From positions 1-64,000 of the forward strand of contig MABD01000001.1 of the NCBI GenBank assembly GCA_002162955.1: a stretch of DNA of 64,000 nt. Reading direction: 5' to 3'. Shown here piece by piece: positions 27,815 through 36,100 of the stretch. Source of the stretch: Gammaproteobacteria bacterium 45_16_T64 (GTDB lineage Bacteria; Pseudomonadota; Gammaproteobacteria; Pseudomonadales; Ketobacteraceae). The position numbers and the translations under genes are program-made. The stretch's first letter is position 1. Each line of letters begins with the position of its first letter. Below the pieces are notes generated by a model. The model was not told the DNA's origin. It ran no database searches and saw nothing but the letters and a program-made list of their open reading frames with translations.

Positions 27815-27825
27815 TGGCATTACCA

Positions 27826-28233
27826 CTAGGTCGTAGTTGGCTTTACGCCAATCACTTCCTCGTTAGACACACGATTAATACCTCGGCCCCCCGCAACGAC
27901 TACGTACCCGAATATCGCTATCATTAAGAATGTCATACTGTATACGCCGACGGTGAGTGATAGGTTGGGTGATCTAAAGAGCATTCCGCTCGCAAAAGCA
28001 CCGACCATGTACCACCGATAGATAAACATACTCCTTTTTGAGTGTCCCTTAAGAAACGCAGATTGGCTTTTTTTGGTAAGTGCATAAAACAATAAGAAGG
28101 GGACAAGTGTAAAATAGTTAATGAAATACCCGACAACGACCAAATGGTAAATCCCTAATACCTGAGTAATGAACACATCATAAATCGCTAACACATACCC
28201 AATAACAGCAAGCCACTTTTCTCTGTTCGTCAT
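27826..28233 (-). CDS. Small integral membrane protein, four predicted helices
   Basis: 135 residues with hydrophobic segments at about 8-28, 30-50, 70-90 and 95-115. Positive residues (KKSQ, KGHSKR) sit in the middle loop, which is probably cytoplasmic. The protein ends in a polar tail with GGRGINRVSNEE. I do not recognise the family; it could be a small DUF-type inner-membrane protein. It lies downstream of the methyltransferase on the same strand but is separated from it by a hairpin (28271-28300), so it may be transcribed separately. Confidence 0.55.
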   Translation of the reverse strand: MTNREKWLAVIGYVLAIYDVFITQVLGIYHLVVVGYFINYFTLVPFLLFYALTKKSQSAFLKGHSKRSMFIYRWYMVGAFASGMLFRSPNLSLTVGVYSMTFLMIAIFGYVVVAGGRGINRVSNEEVIGVKPTTT

Positions 28234-28352
28234 ATTATCCCCAAAAAAATACTAATAGATTTATCATTGCCCAAGCCTATGTTGTTATTGTAGGGCTTGG
28301 TATTTCCGCTAATTGTGCGTTTTTTTCGGATAAAACTCAATCAGTGAAGTGG

Positions 28353-29219
28353 CTATTGCGTAACGACATTCGGCTTTTGAGCAATAACACGTATACTTGC
28401 CACTTTTCCATCCAGCCTCTTAGCAACAGGCTGGATAATTGGGGCGTAGAGGTTGGCCAGTATTTGGGGTTTATCTCTGTGTAGTAGTGCAGTACGAAGC
28501 GGTTTTTCTTTATTGAGTTGATCTTTCAAACCACCTTCTAGCAATAGGCGATCATATACAAGTCGTGCATCAATTTTCGCATTAATCATACCAGCCAGTG
28601 AAACTTCGTGTAGGTATTGGTCTTCGTTTAGCAATGAATGCGTAACAGTGGAATAGAATCCAGCGAAAAGGCTTATCCAAGGCGGAATATGATCAACCAC
28701 GATATCAGATATAGACATCCAGCCGCCGGGTTTGAGTAACCGGTATACTTCACGTAGTACTGCTGGTTTATCGGGGGATAGGCTAAGGACACAGTTAGAA
28801 ATAACCCAATCCGCAGTGCCTGACTCTGCTGGAACACTTTCAATCATGCCTTGCCGGATTTCAGCAAACGATTCAACGCCTGACTGTAGAATATTCGACC
28901 TAGCTTTGGCGACCATCGTTGATGTCATGTCTATGCCTATAACACGCCCTTGAGGACCCACTTTATCTGCGGCGAGAAGTACATCTAACCCAGCACCACT
29001 ACCCAAATCGACAACGCAATCTCCAGGTTTTATGTTAGTAAATGCCAATGGATTTCCACAGCCAAAGCTGTTTTCGACAGCATCATCGGGGAGTAGCTGT
29101 AGCTCCTGGTTATCGTACCCGTCAGGGTTCTGTGTTAATTCTTTGACCCACCCTCTACCTTTGTCTAAACGGCTTGAATAGTCTGCACGTATTTCTTCTC
29201 GTAATGTCTTGGCATTCAT
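28353..29219 (-). CDS. ArsM-like class I SAM-dependent methyltransferase
   Basis: 288 residues from the ATG at 29219 (GGGAG ribosome binding site); the frame stays open to 29306. The SAM-binding motif is VVDLGSGAGLDVLLAA, followed by 'GRVIGIDMT' and 'ADWVISNCVLSLSPDK'. The 'LPDDAVENSFGCGNPL' and 'NCVLSLSPDK' segments are the hallmark of arsenite-methyltransferase-type enzymes and keep two of the ArsM cysteines. The N-terminal Cys pair and the third catalytic Cys of well-studied ArsM proteins are not seen, so arsenic may not be the substrate. The gene is divergent from an AraC-family regulator 64 bp away, its likely controller. Confidence 0.75.
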   Translation of the reverse strand: MNAKTLREEIRADYSSRLDKGRGWVKELTQNPDGYDNQELQLLPDDAVENSFGCGNPLAFTNIKPGDCVVDLGSGAGLDVLLAADKVGPQGRVIGIDMTSTMVAKARSNILQSGVESFAEIRQGMIESVPAESGTADWVISNCVLSLSPDKPAVLREVYRLLKPGGWMSISDIVVDHIPPWISLFAGFYSTVTHSLLNEDQYLHEVSLAGMINAKIDARLVYDRLLLEGGLKDQLNKEKPLRTALLHRDKPQILANLYAPIIQPVAKRLDGKVASIRVIAQKPNVVTQ

Positions 29220-29283
29220 AGGGTTGCTCCCATCTATTGAGTGATGGTCTATAGAATAACGGGAGAGAGTTTCCAAGGCGGCC

Positions 29284-30342
29284 ATGTTCTTGACGTATTG
29301 GGCCAACGAGCTTAATGTCTGGATGATGATAGAATCGCTTCAAGATATTCAGTTTCCGGGTATATACCGTCAGCTAGCGGCAAAGCTGCTTGTTGATGAT
29401 GTCGAAGCTACAAACCAATGGTTTGATAGCACGTCCTCTGCGACAATAAGTGGCGATGAGGTATGTCGACTACTCGAACAGGTAGATCGCAAAGTAGGCT
29501 CTAGGTTATTAGTGAGTAGCCGTATATTAGCAACGATTGATTATTCATCGGTTGTCTCGATGTTATTAACAATCACTCAGGCAAACACATTGCGTGATAT
29601 CCATATCGCTGCGGGGAAGGCCTGCCATCTTCTGTTGCCGGATGGCATGTTAACCACAGAACAAAGTAACGGTGAATTTACCCATACAATCAACCTGCTC
29701 GCTGATTTTGGCGACTTTAGTAGCATATTGGTTGAAGTGATTCTTTGTTTCTTCCTATATATACAGCGGGAAATATCGCCCGGCAGTGAAAATGCAATAC
29801 GATTAGAATTCTCATCGCAACCATCTTTTGGTATTGATGAATACCAGCGTCTGTGGGGTTGTGAGGTGTTGTTTCAACAACAAAACGACAGGATAGTGTT
29901 TCCAAAAAAGATCTGTGAAATTCCCGTGAATCAAGATGATGCTGCAAACGCTAGGTTTGCTGATATTTCTCTAACCGCATTATCCTTACCGTTGATTAAT
30001 CAGCATCAAAATAACCGTGTTAGCAAACAAGTGAGTGATGTAATTCTTAGCCATTTGGAGGAGGGGAGTTTTCTCAATAAAGAAGCGGTTAGCCAAATCC
30101 TTGCAGTGTCAATTCGTACGATGTCTCGGCGTTTGGCGGAAGAAGATACTAACTTTTCGGAGTGCTCAAATAACGCTCGAATTACATACGCTAAGCAATT
30201 GCTTTGCCGCGATAAGGTAAGAATATCCACTGTTGCATTGGTCAGTGGATTTAAAAGTGATGCGAGTTTTAGCCGTTCTTTCAAAAAAATAGTAGGCATG
30301 ACGCCGAAACAATACCGCACCCAAAATAGAATACATTATTAA
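29284..30342 (+). CDS. AraC-family transcription regulator
   Basis: 352 residues. The C-terminal AraC/XylS DNA-binding domain (about 255-350) has both helix-turn-helix units, 'ISTVALVSGFKSDASFSRSFKKIVGMTPKQYR' being the second. The N-terminal 200 residues look like the arabinose-binding-like domain of the OruR/GbdR-type branch, with no signal or membrane segment. The ATG at 29284 has an AAGG ribosome binding site five bases upstream. It is divergent from the ArsM-like methyltransferase across only 64 bp, which suggests that it regulates that gene and itself. The inducer is unknown. Confidence 0.87.
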   Translation: MFLTYWANELNVWMMIESLQDIQFPGIYRQLAAKLLVDDVEATNQWFDSTSSATISGDEVCRLLEQVDRKVGSRLLVSSRILATIDYSSVVSMLLTITQANTLRDIHIAAGKACHLLLPDGMLTTEQSNGEFTHTINLLADFGDFSSILVEVILCFFLYIQREISPGSENAIRLEFSSQPSFGIDEYQRLWGCEVLFQQQNDRIVFPKKICEIPVNQDDAANARFADISLTALSLPLINQHQNNRVSKQVSDVILSHLEEGSFLNKEAVSQILAVSIRTMSRRLAEEDTNFSECSNNARITYAKQLLCRDKVRISTVALVSGFKSDASFSRSFKKIVGMTPKQYRTQNRIHY

Positions 30343-30481
30343 CGTAATGTCGTTCCGCTATAGTTGGAAAAAGAATTGCTTTATTACTTTTTTGTTTATC
30401 CTATTTTTCAGTTGTCGACATCTTTTACAACGTTCAATTCTCCCTATCGCTAACGTTTTGAAAACTAACGGAACTATAGAT

Positions 30482-30497
30482 AGGTATGTTTTTTGCC
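30482..30497 (+). promoter_or_regulatory. Weak sigma-54-type promoter candidate upstream of PEP-CTERM gene 1
   Basis: GG (30483-30484) and GC (30495-30496) are separated by exactly 10 bp and the -12 element reads TTGC, as sigma-54 requires. Three of the six -24 bases deviate from TGGCAC. It is about 70 bp upstream of the start codon. It is supported mainly by the better site at 31664 before the second PEP-CTERM gene. Confidence 0.35.
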
Positions 30498-30564
30498 TTA
30501 TCTTCCATGAACACTAGGCAGTACCTTAAAATACGGATAGATAGAGGTAAAGGAGATGATACCA

Positions 30565-31434
30565 ATGAAAGCTCTACTGGCAACTCTCATTGGTGCTGCC
30601 ATTTCAAGCCAAACCTACGCGATACCATTTGAATATATCAAAATTGGAGATACAGATGGTTTTGGTTACGATGCCGACCCTGGGTTTGCAGGGCTTACCG
30701 GAGACGGTGGGGCAGCCGATAGAAACTCCGATGGCCACTTAGGATCTGGTGATGTATTGCCCAGTTTAAATGGCAATATGGTGGTCGCCACGGGTAATGG
30801 CGATGATTTTGACAACAGAGATTCAGAAGGTTATTCCTGCGTAGGTTGTATCAATACCGGCTCTGACGGCGTTGATTATACCGATATCGCACTGTCAACC
30901 AGCTATAATGCATCGAGTGCTGGCGGAAGTGTGTATAACGCCAATACGGGTGGCTATGGTTCTGGCGGAGCGTTTCCCGCACCACCTTCAAGTGCGCTAA
31001 CAAACCAGCCAGGCTTTTTATTCGATTTTACCATTGCTGATGGCGATATCGTAATTGGCACCGACATCTTCTTCAATTTGGTATTCGGGGACTACGATGT
31101 TGTACCTGCTGATATAGATATCTCTTACGCAACCGCTGCCTCTGATACCGTCGGTCTCGTTAAACAAAGTAACGGACCTGATGACGGGCTCATACAGGGA
31201 GCGTTCGTTGCACTTGATTTTTACGATGTCTTTACCTGGAATATTGGTGATAGTACTTGGGATGGTTACGTCGAAGTAGATTTTGATGCGCCCAATGAGC
31301 CTTATACTGCATTTGACTATGTTGAATTAAGCACCGCACCTTTTACTATTGATGTGGTTGAGCCTAATTCTCTAGCATTAATGCTATTTGGTTTGATGGG
31401 TGTTGGTATGGCTAGAAGAAAGCAAAAGGGGTAA
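30565..31434 (+). CDS. PEP-CTERM-type exported surface protein 1
   Basis: 289 residues from the ATG at 30565; the AAAGGAG ribosome binding site ends right before an ATG at 30556, so the second ATG is better spaced. A signal peptide ends near QTYA. The mature part is acidic and rich in Gly, Asp and Ser, with no catalytic motif. The C-terminus is the tripartite sorting signal: PEN (a variant of PEP), a hydrophobic helix (about 18 residues) and RRKQKG. Exosortase (EpsH/XrtA-like) cleaves such signals during export, usually alongside exopolysaccharide production. No exosortase gene is in this window. A hairpin terminator follows the gene. Confidence 0.8.
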   Translation: MKALLATLIGAAISSQTYAIPFEYIKIGDTDGFGYDADPGFAGLTGDGGAADRNSDGHLGSGDVLPSLNGNMVVATGNGDDFDNRDSEGYSCVGCINTGSDGVDYTDIALSTSYNASSAGGSVYNANTGGYGSGGAFPAPPSSALTNQPGFLFDFTIADGDIVIGTDIFFNLVFGDYDVVPADIDISYATAASDTVGLVKQSNGPDDGLIQGAFVALDFYDVFTWNIGDSTWDGYVEVDFDAPNEPYTAFDYVELSTAPFTIDVVEPNSLALMLFGLMGVGMARRKQKG

Positions 31435-31458
31435 GGATATAGTACTAAGTACAACTTC

Positions 31459-31510
31459 ACCACAATAGTGCTGCTTATCATATGAGCGGTGCTGTTGTGG
31501 TTTTGCGTTT
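31459..31510 (+). terminator. Hairpin terminator after PEP-CTERM gene 1
   Basis: Arms ACCACAA (31459-31465) and TTGTGGT (31495-31501) pair, with further imperfect inner pairing. A T-rich stretch follows the stem. Confidence 0.65.
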
Positions 31511-31551
31511 GAGTCACTAAAGAATTAATCGCACAAGGTTATCTAAACGCC

Positions 31552-31611
31552 ATTTGCAAATTGCGATTTTAATAACACATGATGCACTAAGATATTTGCA
31601 TTTTGCAAATT
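31552..31611 (+). promoter_or_regulatory. Paired palindromic upstream activator sites
   Basis: Site A is the perfect palindrome ATTTGCAAAT (31552-31561). Site B is ATTTGCA, three bases, TGCAAAT (31594-31610), an inverted repeat of the same half-site. TTTGCAAATT recurs at 31553 and 31602, 49 bp apart. They lie about 55-110 bp upstream of the sigma-54 promoter, where enhancer-binding proteins normally bind. The protein is unknown; PrsR, the regulator often paired with PEP-CTERM genes, is a candidate. Confidence 0.5.
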
Positions 31612-31663
31612 CCAATTCATCGTGATTCCCCTGTAGCCCCCATTATATCGACCCCCACACCCT

Positions 31664-31679
31664 TGGCGCAATTTTTGCT
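31664..31679 (+). promoter_or_regulatory. Sigma-54 promoter of PEP-CTERM gene 2
   Basis: TGGCGC, five bases, then TTGCT: a single mismatch to the TGGCAC-N5-TTGCW consensus, with the essential GG and GC 10 bp apart. The predicted start of transcription is near 31690, leaving an untranslated leader of about 85 bases. The palindromic sites just upstream support it. Confidence 0.65.
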
Positions 31680-31776
31680 CTGTTGATTATGTGCGGGGGC
31701 GTTTGTATTAGATCGTTTAGAAGCCTCTATGTTGACCAACCTAGCTTTATAGAAGAGTGCACCAAGGGCTTTCGAA

Positions 31777-32334
31777 ATGAAATTGTACTGTCTACTAAAG
31801 GTAATACCGGTTTTAGCATTGGTATGGCTATTACCAATAAACTCAGTCTATTCGACGCCGAGCCTAATAAACTTTGATCTCTTAATGGTGGGTTATACGC
31901 AAGATAGCCCGGTTTCGGAAAGTCACTTCTTGTCACAAGATCTAATGTTAGGTGATGGGGTCGTTACTGCGTGTTTCGGAAGATGTATATCAACCCCAGA
32001 AGGGGATTATACCGGTACTTTAGTAGGGAACTTTGTTGAAAATCTCTATCACTATCTTAAGTTTGATACTGTGTTAGATGCAGCAGTGATTAACGTGTAT
32101 GACGGTATGAATAATTTAGTGGAAACACTCATTAGCGGAGGAGGTTACTCGTATTCGGGTTCGACGGGAATAGCGTCATTTTCTGTAGATCTCGTATACG
32201 ATGGTCTTTACTCGTTGTCATTGGACAATGCGGTATCTGCTGCGATAGCCGTTGCTCTTCCCGAACCCGACAGCCTTATGTTTATTGGTATAGGAATTGC
32301 CAGCTTAGGTTTTTTTAGGCGTCGGAAAGTATGA
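31777..32334 (+). CDS. PEP-CTERM exported surface protein 2
   Basis: 185 residues. A signal peptide (KLYCLLKVIPVLALVWLL, cleavage near VYS) is followed by a beta-rich mature part of about 130 residues with one likely disulfide (ACFGRC). The C-terminal sorting signal is LPEPDS, then a hydrophobic stretch, then FFRRRKV. It is the second such protein in 1.8 kb and is expressed from its own sigma-54-type promoter. Exosortase processing and release or surface attachment are expected from the family. The specific role, such as biofilm or floc adhesion, is inferred. Confidence 0.8.
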   Translation: MKLYCLLKVIPVLALVWLLPINSVYSTPSLINFDLLMVGYTQDSPVSESHFLSQDLMLGDGVVTACFGRCISTPEGDYTGTLVGNFVENLYHYLKFDTVLDAAVINVYDGMNNLVETLISGGGYSYSGSTGIASFSVDLVYDGLYSLSLDNAVSAAIAVALPEPDSLMFIGIGIASLGFFRRRKV

Positions 32335-32340
32335 CTTTTG

Positions 32341-32384
32341 CATAAAGCTAACCTGATCGTTTAGATTAGCTTTATGTCTTTTTA
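32341..32384 (+). terminator. Rho-independent terminator after PEP-CTERM gene 2
   Basis: An 11-bp perfect stem (32341-32351 with 32366-32376), a 14-base loop and a T-rich tail immediately follow the stop codon. Confidence 0.85.
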
Positions 32385-32794
32385 CTCCGCTGGCAATTGG
32401 GCTACTGCATCTTCAAGTGCTTCTTTTTCCTTTTTCTTCGTATTACCCCTGCCTTCGCTACTGTACTCCGTCGCTATTCTTATTCCCTGTATCCATTCGT
32501 TGGATCCCTATGGTAGATGTTGCTAGCGATCGCAAATACCCATATATAGGGGGACTGATTTTAGGGGGGCAGATGATACGAAAACCGTTCGCCGGTACAC
32601 AAATGTGCACAACCGACCGTTGACGTCGATCATACATTAACGCCAAATGTCGTAGAGACGAAAGTTATTCCTTTATGTTCTTAAGTTTATAGATAATTCG
32701 TCTAAATAGATGGACCCCATCTACTATACACTGGTACCAATGATTCACTATCCACAAATTCCCTATTTGAATTGTAGCGAATGCAGGTACCACC
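32385..32794. other. 410-bp intergenic stretch without recognised gene
   Basis: Short open frames on both strands here lack ribosome binding sites and recognisable sequence. The last 150 bp must contain the promoter of the cyclic-nucleotide-binding protein gene, but I see no strong hexamer pair. Nothing else noted. Confidence 0.5.
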
Positions 32795-33889
32795 ATGACC
32801 GCCCATACAATTATTAATAAAGAACTTTTCGATCGCTTCCTACCACTTAATCTTATTCCCCTAGCACTGCGAGACGAAGTCATTAAGCATGCAATGATTA
32901 CTTCTTTTGATGTGTGTAAAAATATTGTGAAACACTCAGACAGAAGTACTCTTTATCACTATTTAATTGACGGATATGCTGAGATACGCCACTCCTTCAA
33001 TCACCGGACGAACATATCCAGTGATGGTGAAAAATCCTGCTACCCGCTTGAAGAACATATTCAACGGGGTGGGGTGGTAAGGGCAGTAACACCTTGTCGA
33101 GTAATGATCATTAATCGTGATTACGTACATGAGATCATGACGCATCCAGAGAGCAAAGAATATGATGTTGTTCATCTAGACAGCGATATTGGGCACCAAA
33201 ATCAAATGGCTATTGACGACGAATACAAATCGGATTGGATGACAATATTCTACCAATCACAGTTGGCGTCAAATTTATCGGCCAATAAAATACAGCAAGT
33301 GCTGAATAATCTAATCAATGTGAATGTAACGTGTGGTCAAACCATTATTGAATGTCATTCGGCGGGAGATTGTTTTTACATAATCAAGGAGGGCTACGCG
33401 GAGGTTATTACTGATCAATCTGGGCCCTTTAAAGGCGATAAATTCACGTTGGAACCGGGCGATTATTTTGGTGACGAAGCACTGGTGGCTGACACCATTC
33501 GTAATGCAAGCATCGTGATGATGACTGATGGTATTATAGGAAAAATGGACCCTGCTGTGTTTGGAGAGGTTATCAAGAATGCACTAGTAGTCACTCCATC
33601 CACGGATGAGTTCATTCATCTTCCTCATCCGGTTTTTTATGATGTGCGCTTGCCTTTTGAGTATAAACAATCGCATCTTCCAGCCAGTATTAATATTCCT
33701 CTAGGAGAAATACGCAACCATTTGCCTACGCTAGACAGGGAAAGGGTCTACGTAATCACCCACGAAGGAGGGCGCAGAAGTGAACTTGCAACATACTTGA
33801 TGCGACAAGCTGGTATAGAGGCATATTACATGGATGATGTCCTTTTTGATGCGTTACCCGCAATACTCGGCGAATTGAACGTAGGGTAA
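32795..33889 (+). CDS. Double cyclic-nucleotide-binding-like protein with degenerate rhodanese domain
   Basis: 364 residues, no signal or membrane segment. Domain 1 (about 15-115) is a poorly conserved cNMP-binding fold. Domain 2 (about 150-265) is clearer, with 'AGDCFYIIKEGYAEVI' and 'LEPGDYFGDEALVADTIRNASI', where GDEALV and R-N-A correspond to the phosphate-binding cassette. Domain 3 (about 275-360) is rhodanese-like, with 'FYDVRLPFEYKQSHLPASINIPL' and 'VITHEGGRRSELATYLMRQAG'. The catalytic Cys expected in the CxxGxRS loop is absent, so sulfur transfer is unlikely. It may be a second-messenger-responsive regulator or scaffold. No DNA-binding domain was seen. Confidence 0.78.
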   Translation: MTAHTIINKELFDRFLPLNLIPLALRDEVIKHAMITSFDVCKNIVKHSDRSTLYHYLIDGYAEIRHSFNHRTNISSDGEKSCYPLEEHIQRGGVVRAVTPCRVMIINRDYVHEIMTHPESKEYDVVHLDSDIGHQNQMAIDDEYKSDWMTIFYQSQLASNLSANKIQQVLNNLINVNVTCGQTIIECHSAGDCFYIIKEGYAEVITDQSGPFKGDKFTLEPGDYFGDEALVADTIRNASIVMMTDGIIGKMDPAVFGEVIKNALVVTPSTDEFIHLPHPVFYDVRLPFEYKQSHLPASINIPLGEIRNHLPTLDRERVYVITHEGGRRSELATYLMRQAGIEAYYMDDVLFDALPAILGELNVG

Positions 33890-33893
33890 CAAA

Positions 33894-33920
33894 TATCTGC
33901 CCTCGTTTGGTGGGCAGATA
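33894..33920 (+). terminator. Hairpin after the cNMP/rhodanese gene
   Basis: A 9-bp perfect stem (33894-33902 with 33912-33920) starts four bases after the stop codon. No T-tract follows, so termination strength is uncertain. Confidence 0.5.
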
Positions 33921-34028
33921 GCAATCCTTGGTCTATCTTTCCCTATTCAACTGGGTTCGATCTTTCGGTGCAGTTAGATCGGCCCCCTCTCTTTGATACC
34001 CACCTCAATAAATCGAAGGCATAACTAA

Positions 34029-34688
34029 ATGCAATTAAGAATCAACGATCAAGCCCCTAATTTTTCAGCAAAAACAACCCAAGGGGAGCTTAATTTACAC
34101 GAATGGTTAGGGGATAGTTGGGGAATCCTATTTTCCCATCCCAAAGATTTCACACCGGTGTGTACCACTGAGCTTGGTTATATGGCTGGATTGTTGCCTG
34201 AATTTGAGAAGAGAAACTGTAAAGTCATTGGGTTAAGTGTTGACCCAGTAGAGAACCATGAAGAATGGGCAAAAGATATTGAAGAAACGCAAGGTCACGC
34301 CGTAACTTTTCCGATGATTGGAGATAGTGATTTAGCTGTAGCGAAGCTGTATAACATGTTACCCGCGGACGAAGCAGGATCGTCTGAAGGTCGAACCGCG
34401 GCAACTAATGCAACGGTTCGATCAGTGTTTATCATAGGCCCTGATAAGAACATCAAGCTAATGATTACTTACCCGATGACGACGGGTCGTAACTTTGACG
34501 AGATTTTACGGGTTATCGATTCGATGCAATTAACAGCTGAATACAAAGTAGCCACACCTGTGAACTGGAAAAGCGGTGAAGACGTTATCATTGTTCCTGC
34601 GGTCTCTAATGAAGACGCAAAATCCATGTTTCCTGATGGCTGGAAAACGATCAAACCCTATTTGCGCTTGGTAAAACAGCCAAAATAG
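34029..34688 (+). CDS. 1-Cys (Prx6-type) peroxiredoxin
   Basis: 219 residues, cytosolic. The peroxidatic Cys lies in HPKDFTPVCTTELGYM, and the Prx6-type C-terminal domain is present ('ATPVNWKSGEDVIIVPAVSNEDAKSMFP'). One further Cys (RNCKVIG) does not match a resolving position of 2-Cys enzymes. These enzymes reduce peroxides, with the Cys sulfenate reduced by glutathione or another thiol. The gene stands alone between a hairpin upstream and a strong convergent terminator downstream. Confidence 0.93.
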   Translation: MQLRINDQAPNFSAKTTQGELNLHEWLGDSWGILFSHPKDFTPVCTTELGYMAGLLPEFEKRNCKVIGLSVDPVENHEEWAKDIEETQGHAVTFPMIGDSDLAVAKLYNMLPADEAGSSEGRTAATNATVRSVFIIGPDKNIKLMITYPMTTGRNFDEILRVIDSMQLTAEYKVATPVNWKSGEDVIIVPAVSNEDAKSMFPDGWKTIKPYLRLVKQPK

Positions 34689-34713
34689 ATAGGCGGCACT
34701 GTAACTGAAGTCC

Positions 34714-34748
34714 GCACTCTTTTCGTTTATTAGAAACGTTAAGAGTGC
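34714..34748. terminator. Bidirectional terminator between convergent genes
   Basis: GCACTCTT (34714-34721) pairs perfectly with AAGAGTGC (34741-34748), and the inner CGTTT/AAACG arms extend the hairpin. It separates the peroxiredoxin and DUF1552 genes. Confidence 0.8.
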
Positions 34749-34756
34749 ACTTTCCC

Positions 34757-36094
34757 TTACACGTTGGTAAATATTCCTGAAAGTGTCGATACATCACCAC
34801 CCCATCCCGTAGTAGTGCCGCAGGCCGCGGCAATTGTTGTCCACACTCGCTGCAAATCAACTGCTGTCCCCATTTTCCAATGTGATCTATCTCCTTGATC
34901 TTGAATGCTGAAGAATCGTCCATTACCACTACCATTGTTGAGTAGACCAGAAGCACCTCCTGTTAGTGTGATGGGAACATCCTGCATGTGCTCAGGGGCA
35001 CCGTCTGCCATTTCAGAAGTAAACACAACCAGGGTATGATCAAGTAGGTTGTCGCCGGGTACGTCTGGATCTGGCATTGATGCAAGCTGATCAAGTAAAT
35101 ACCTATATTGCTGGACATACCAAGCACGCGAGCCAAGCCATTCATCTACACTACCGTAACGATGAGCGCAGTCATGTGGATTACGTGTTGTCGATACGGA
35201 TTTAATAACAACTTGATCCGCTGAGCGGCCAATTTGAAATGTTGCGACTCGGCTTACACCACAACTTAAGCCACCTGCGATAACATCCGCATGGGCTTTG
35301 GTGACTTCATCGCGATAGTCCGCGGAGGTAATCGCCATATTCGCGGTGGGTTGGTGGGTGTTGGGGCTACAAGAGCCACCAGTACTGGGTACGCTATTAT
35401 TTAGGTCTGTCACCACTTGTTCTACGCTATCAAGATGGGTATCAAGTTTCGCCCGTTCAGTGGTGCCCAGAAGGCCTCGTAAACTTTGTATTTGGTCGTT
35501 AATGGGATCAAATAAATGCGCTCTAGTATCGATGCTCTGACTACTACCGCCACTGGTTACCCCATCAAACACTTTGTCGAATAATTGGTATGGGCTAATT
35601 TCTGGTACCAACATATTTGAATTTTGGTAAGAGATATTCCAACTAGCCCCCACAGTCGCATGCGGACCCGAGTAAATGCGTTTTATAGATGCATTATTAC
35701 CTGGCATATGACTGCCTAATAGCAAATCTATTGATGTGTTCTTACCAGCAGAATCTCGTAAAATAGTTTGCCATCCATTATGGCCGCCGGTTCCGCTGCT
35801 GAGTAGCGTTCCTTGAAGGAATAGTGACTGCTTTGCATATGAGCCCAAATGTTGGGACATTTCATTAAGTTGGAAGTTGGTAGTATCCTTTTCATTGGTG
35901 ACAGGAAACCAAATGCCATCGTATCCTCCGTGCGGATCAACACCAAAACCGTCGGGAATAACACAAAAGACCACTTTTAGTTTTGATGCATCTCCTGCTG
36001 CCATTGCCAAGTTACTGAAGTTTGCAAGGGACATACCGGCGCCACCGATCATCATATTACGTAAAAAACGTCGGCGATTGTGGGTCATTTTCAT
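34757..36094 (-). CDS. DUF1552 family protein with Tat signal
   Basis: 445 residues. The N-terminus has a twin-arginine-type signal (NRRRFLRNMMIGGAGMSLA, cleavage near AMAA), so it is exported folded. The body matches DUF1552 proteins: 'GGHNGWQTILRDSAGKNTSIDLLLG', a central 'RDEVTKAHADVIAGGLSCGVSRVATFQIG' and the late 'LVVFTSEMADGAPEHMQDVPI'. This family is related to DUF1501/sulfatase-like folds and nearly always sits beside a DUF1592-type gene, as it does here, 6 bp upstream. The pair's biochemical role is not established; a periplasmic or surface oxidative function is often suggested. Confidence 0.85.
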   Translation of the reverse strand: MKMTHNRRRFLRNMMIGGAGMSLANFSNLAMAAGDASKLKVVFCVIPDGFGVDPHGGYDGIWFPVTNEKDTTNFQLNEMSQHLGSYAKQSLFLQGTLLSSGTGGHNGWQTILRDSAGKNTSIDLLLGSHMPGNNASIKRIYSGPHATVGASWNISYQNSNMLVPEISPYQLFDKVFDGVTSGGSSQSIDTRAHLFDPINDQIQSLRGLLGTTERAKLDTHLDSVEQVVTDLNNSVPSTGGSCSPNTHQPTANMAITSADYRDEVTKAHADVIAGGLSCGVSRVATFQIGRSADQVVIKSVSTTRNPHDCAHRYGSVDEWLGSRAWYVQQYRYLLDQLASMPDPDVPGDNLLDHTLVVFTSEMADGAPEHMQDVPITLTGGASGLLNNGSGNGRFFSIQDQGDRSHWKMGTAVDLQRVWTTIAAACGTTTGWGGDVSTLSGIFTNV

Positions 36095-36100
36095 ATTGGA

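Noticed and set aside
30565-32334. The two PEP-CTERM proteins as tandem duplicates
   Set aside because: Apart from the signal peptide and sorting signal they share no obvious sequence.
32417-32646. Short frames in the gap before the cNMP/rhodanese gene
   Set aside because: No ribosome binding site, low-complexity composition and no similarity to any family I know.
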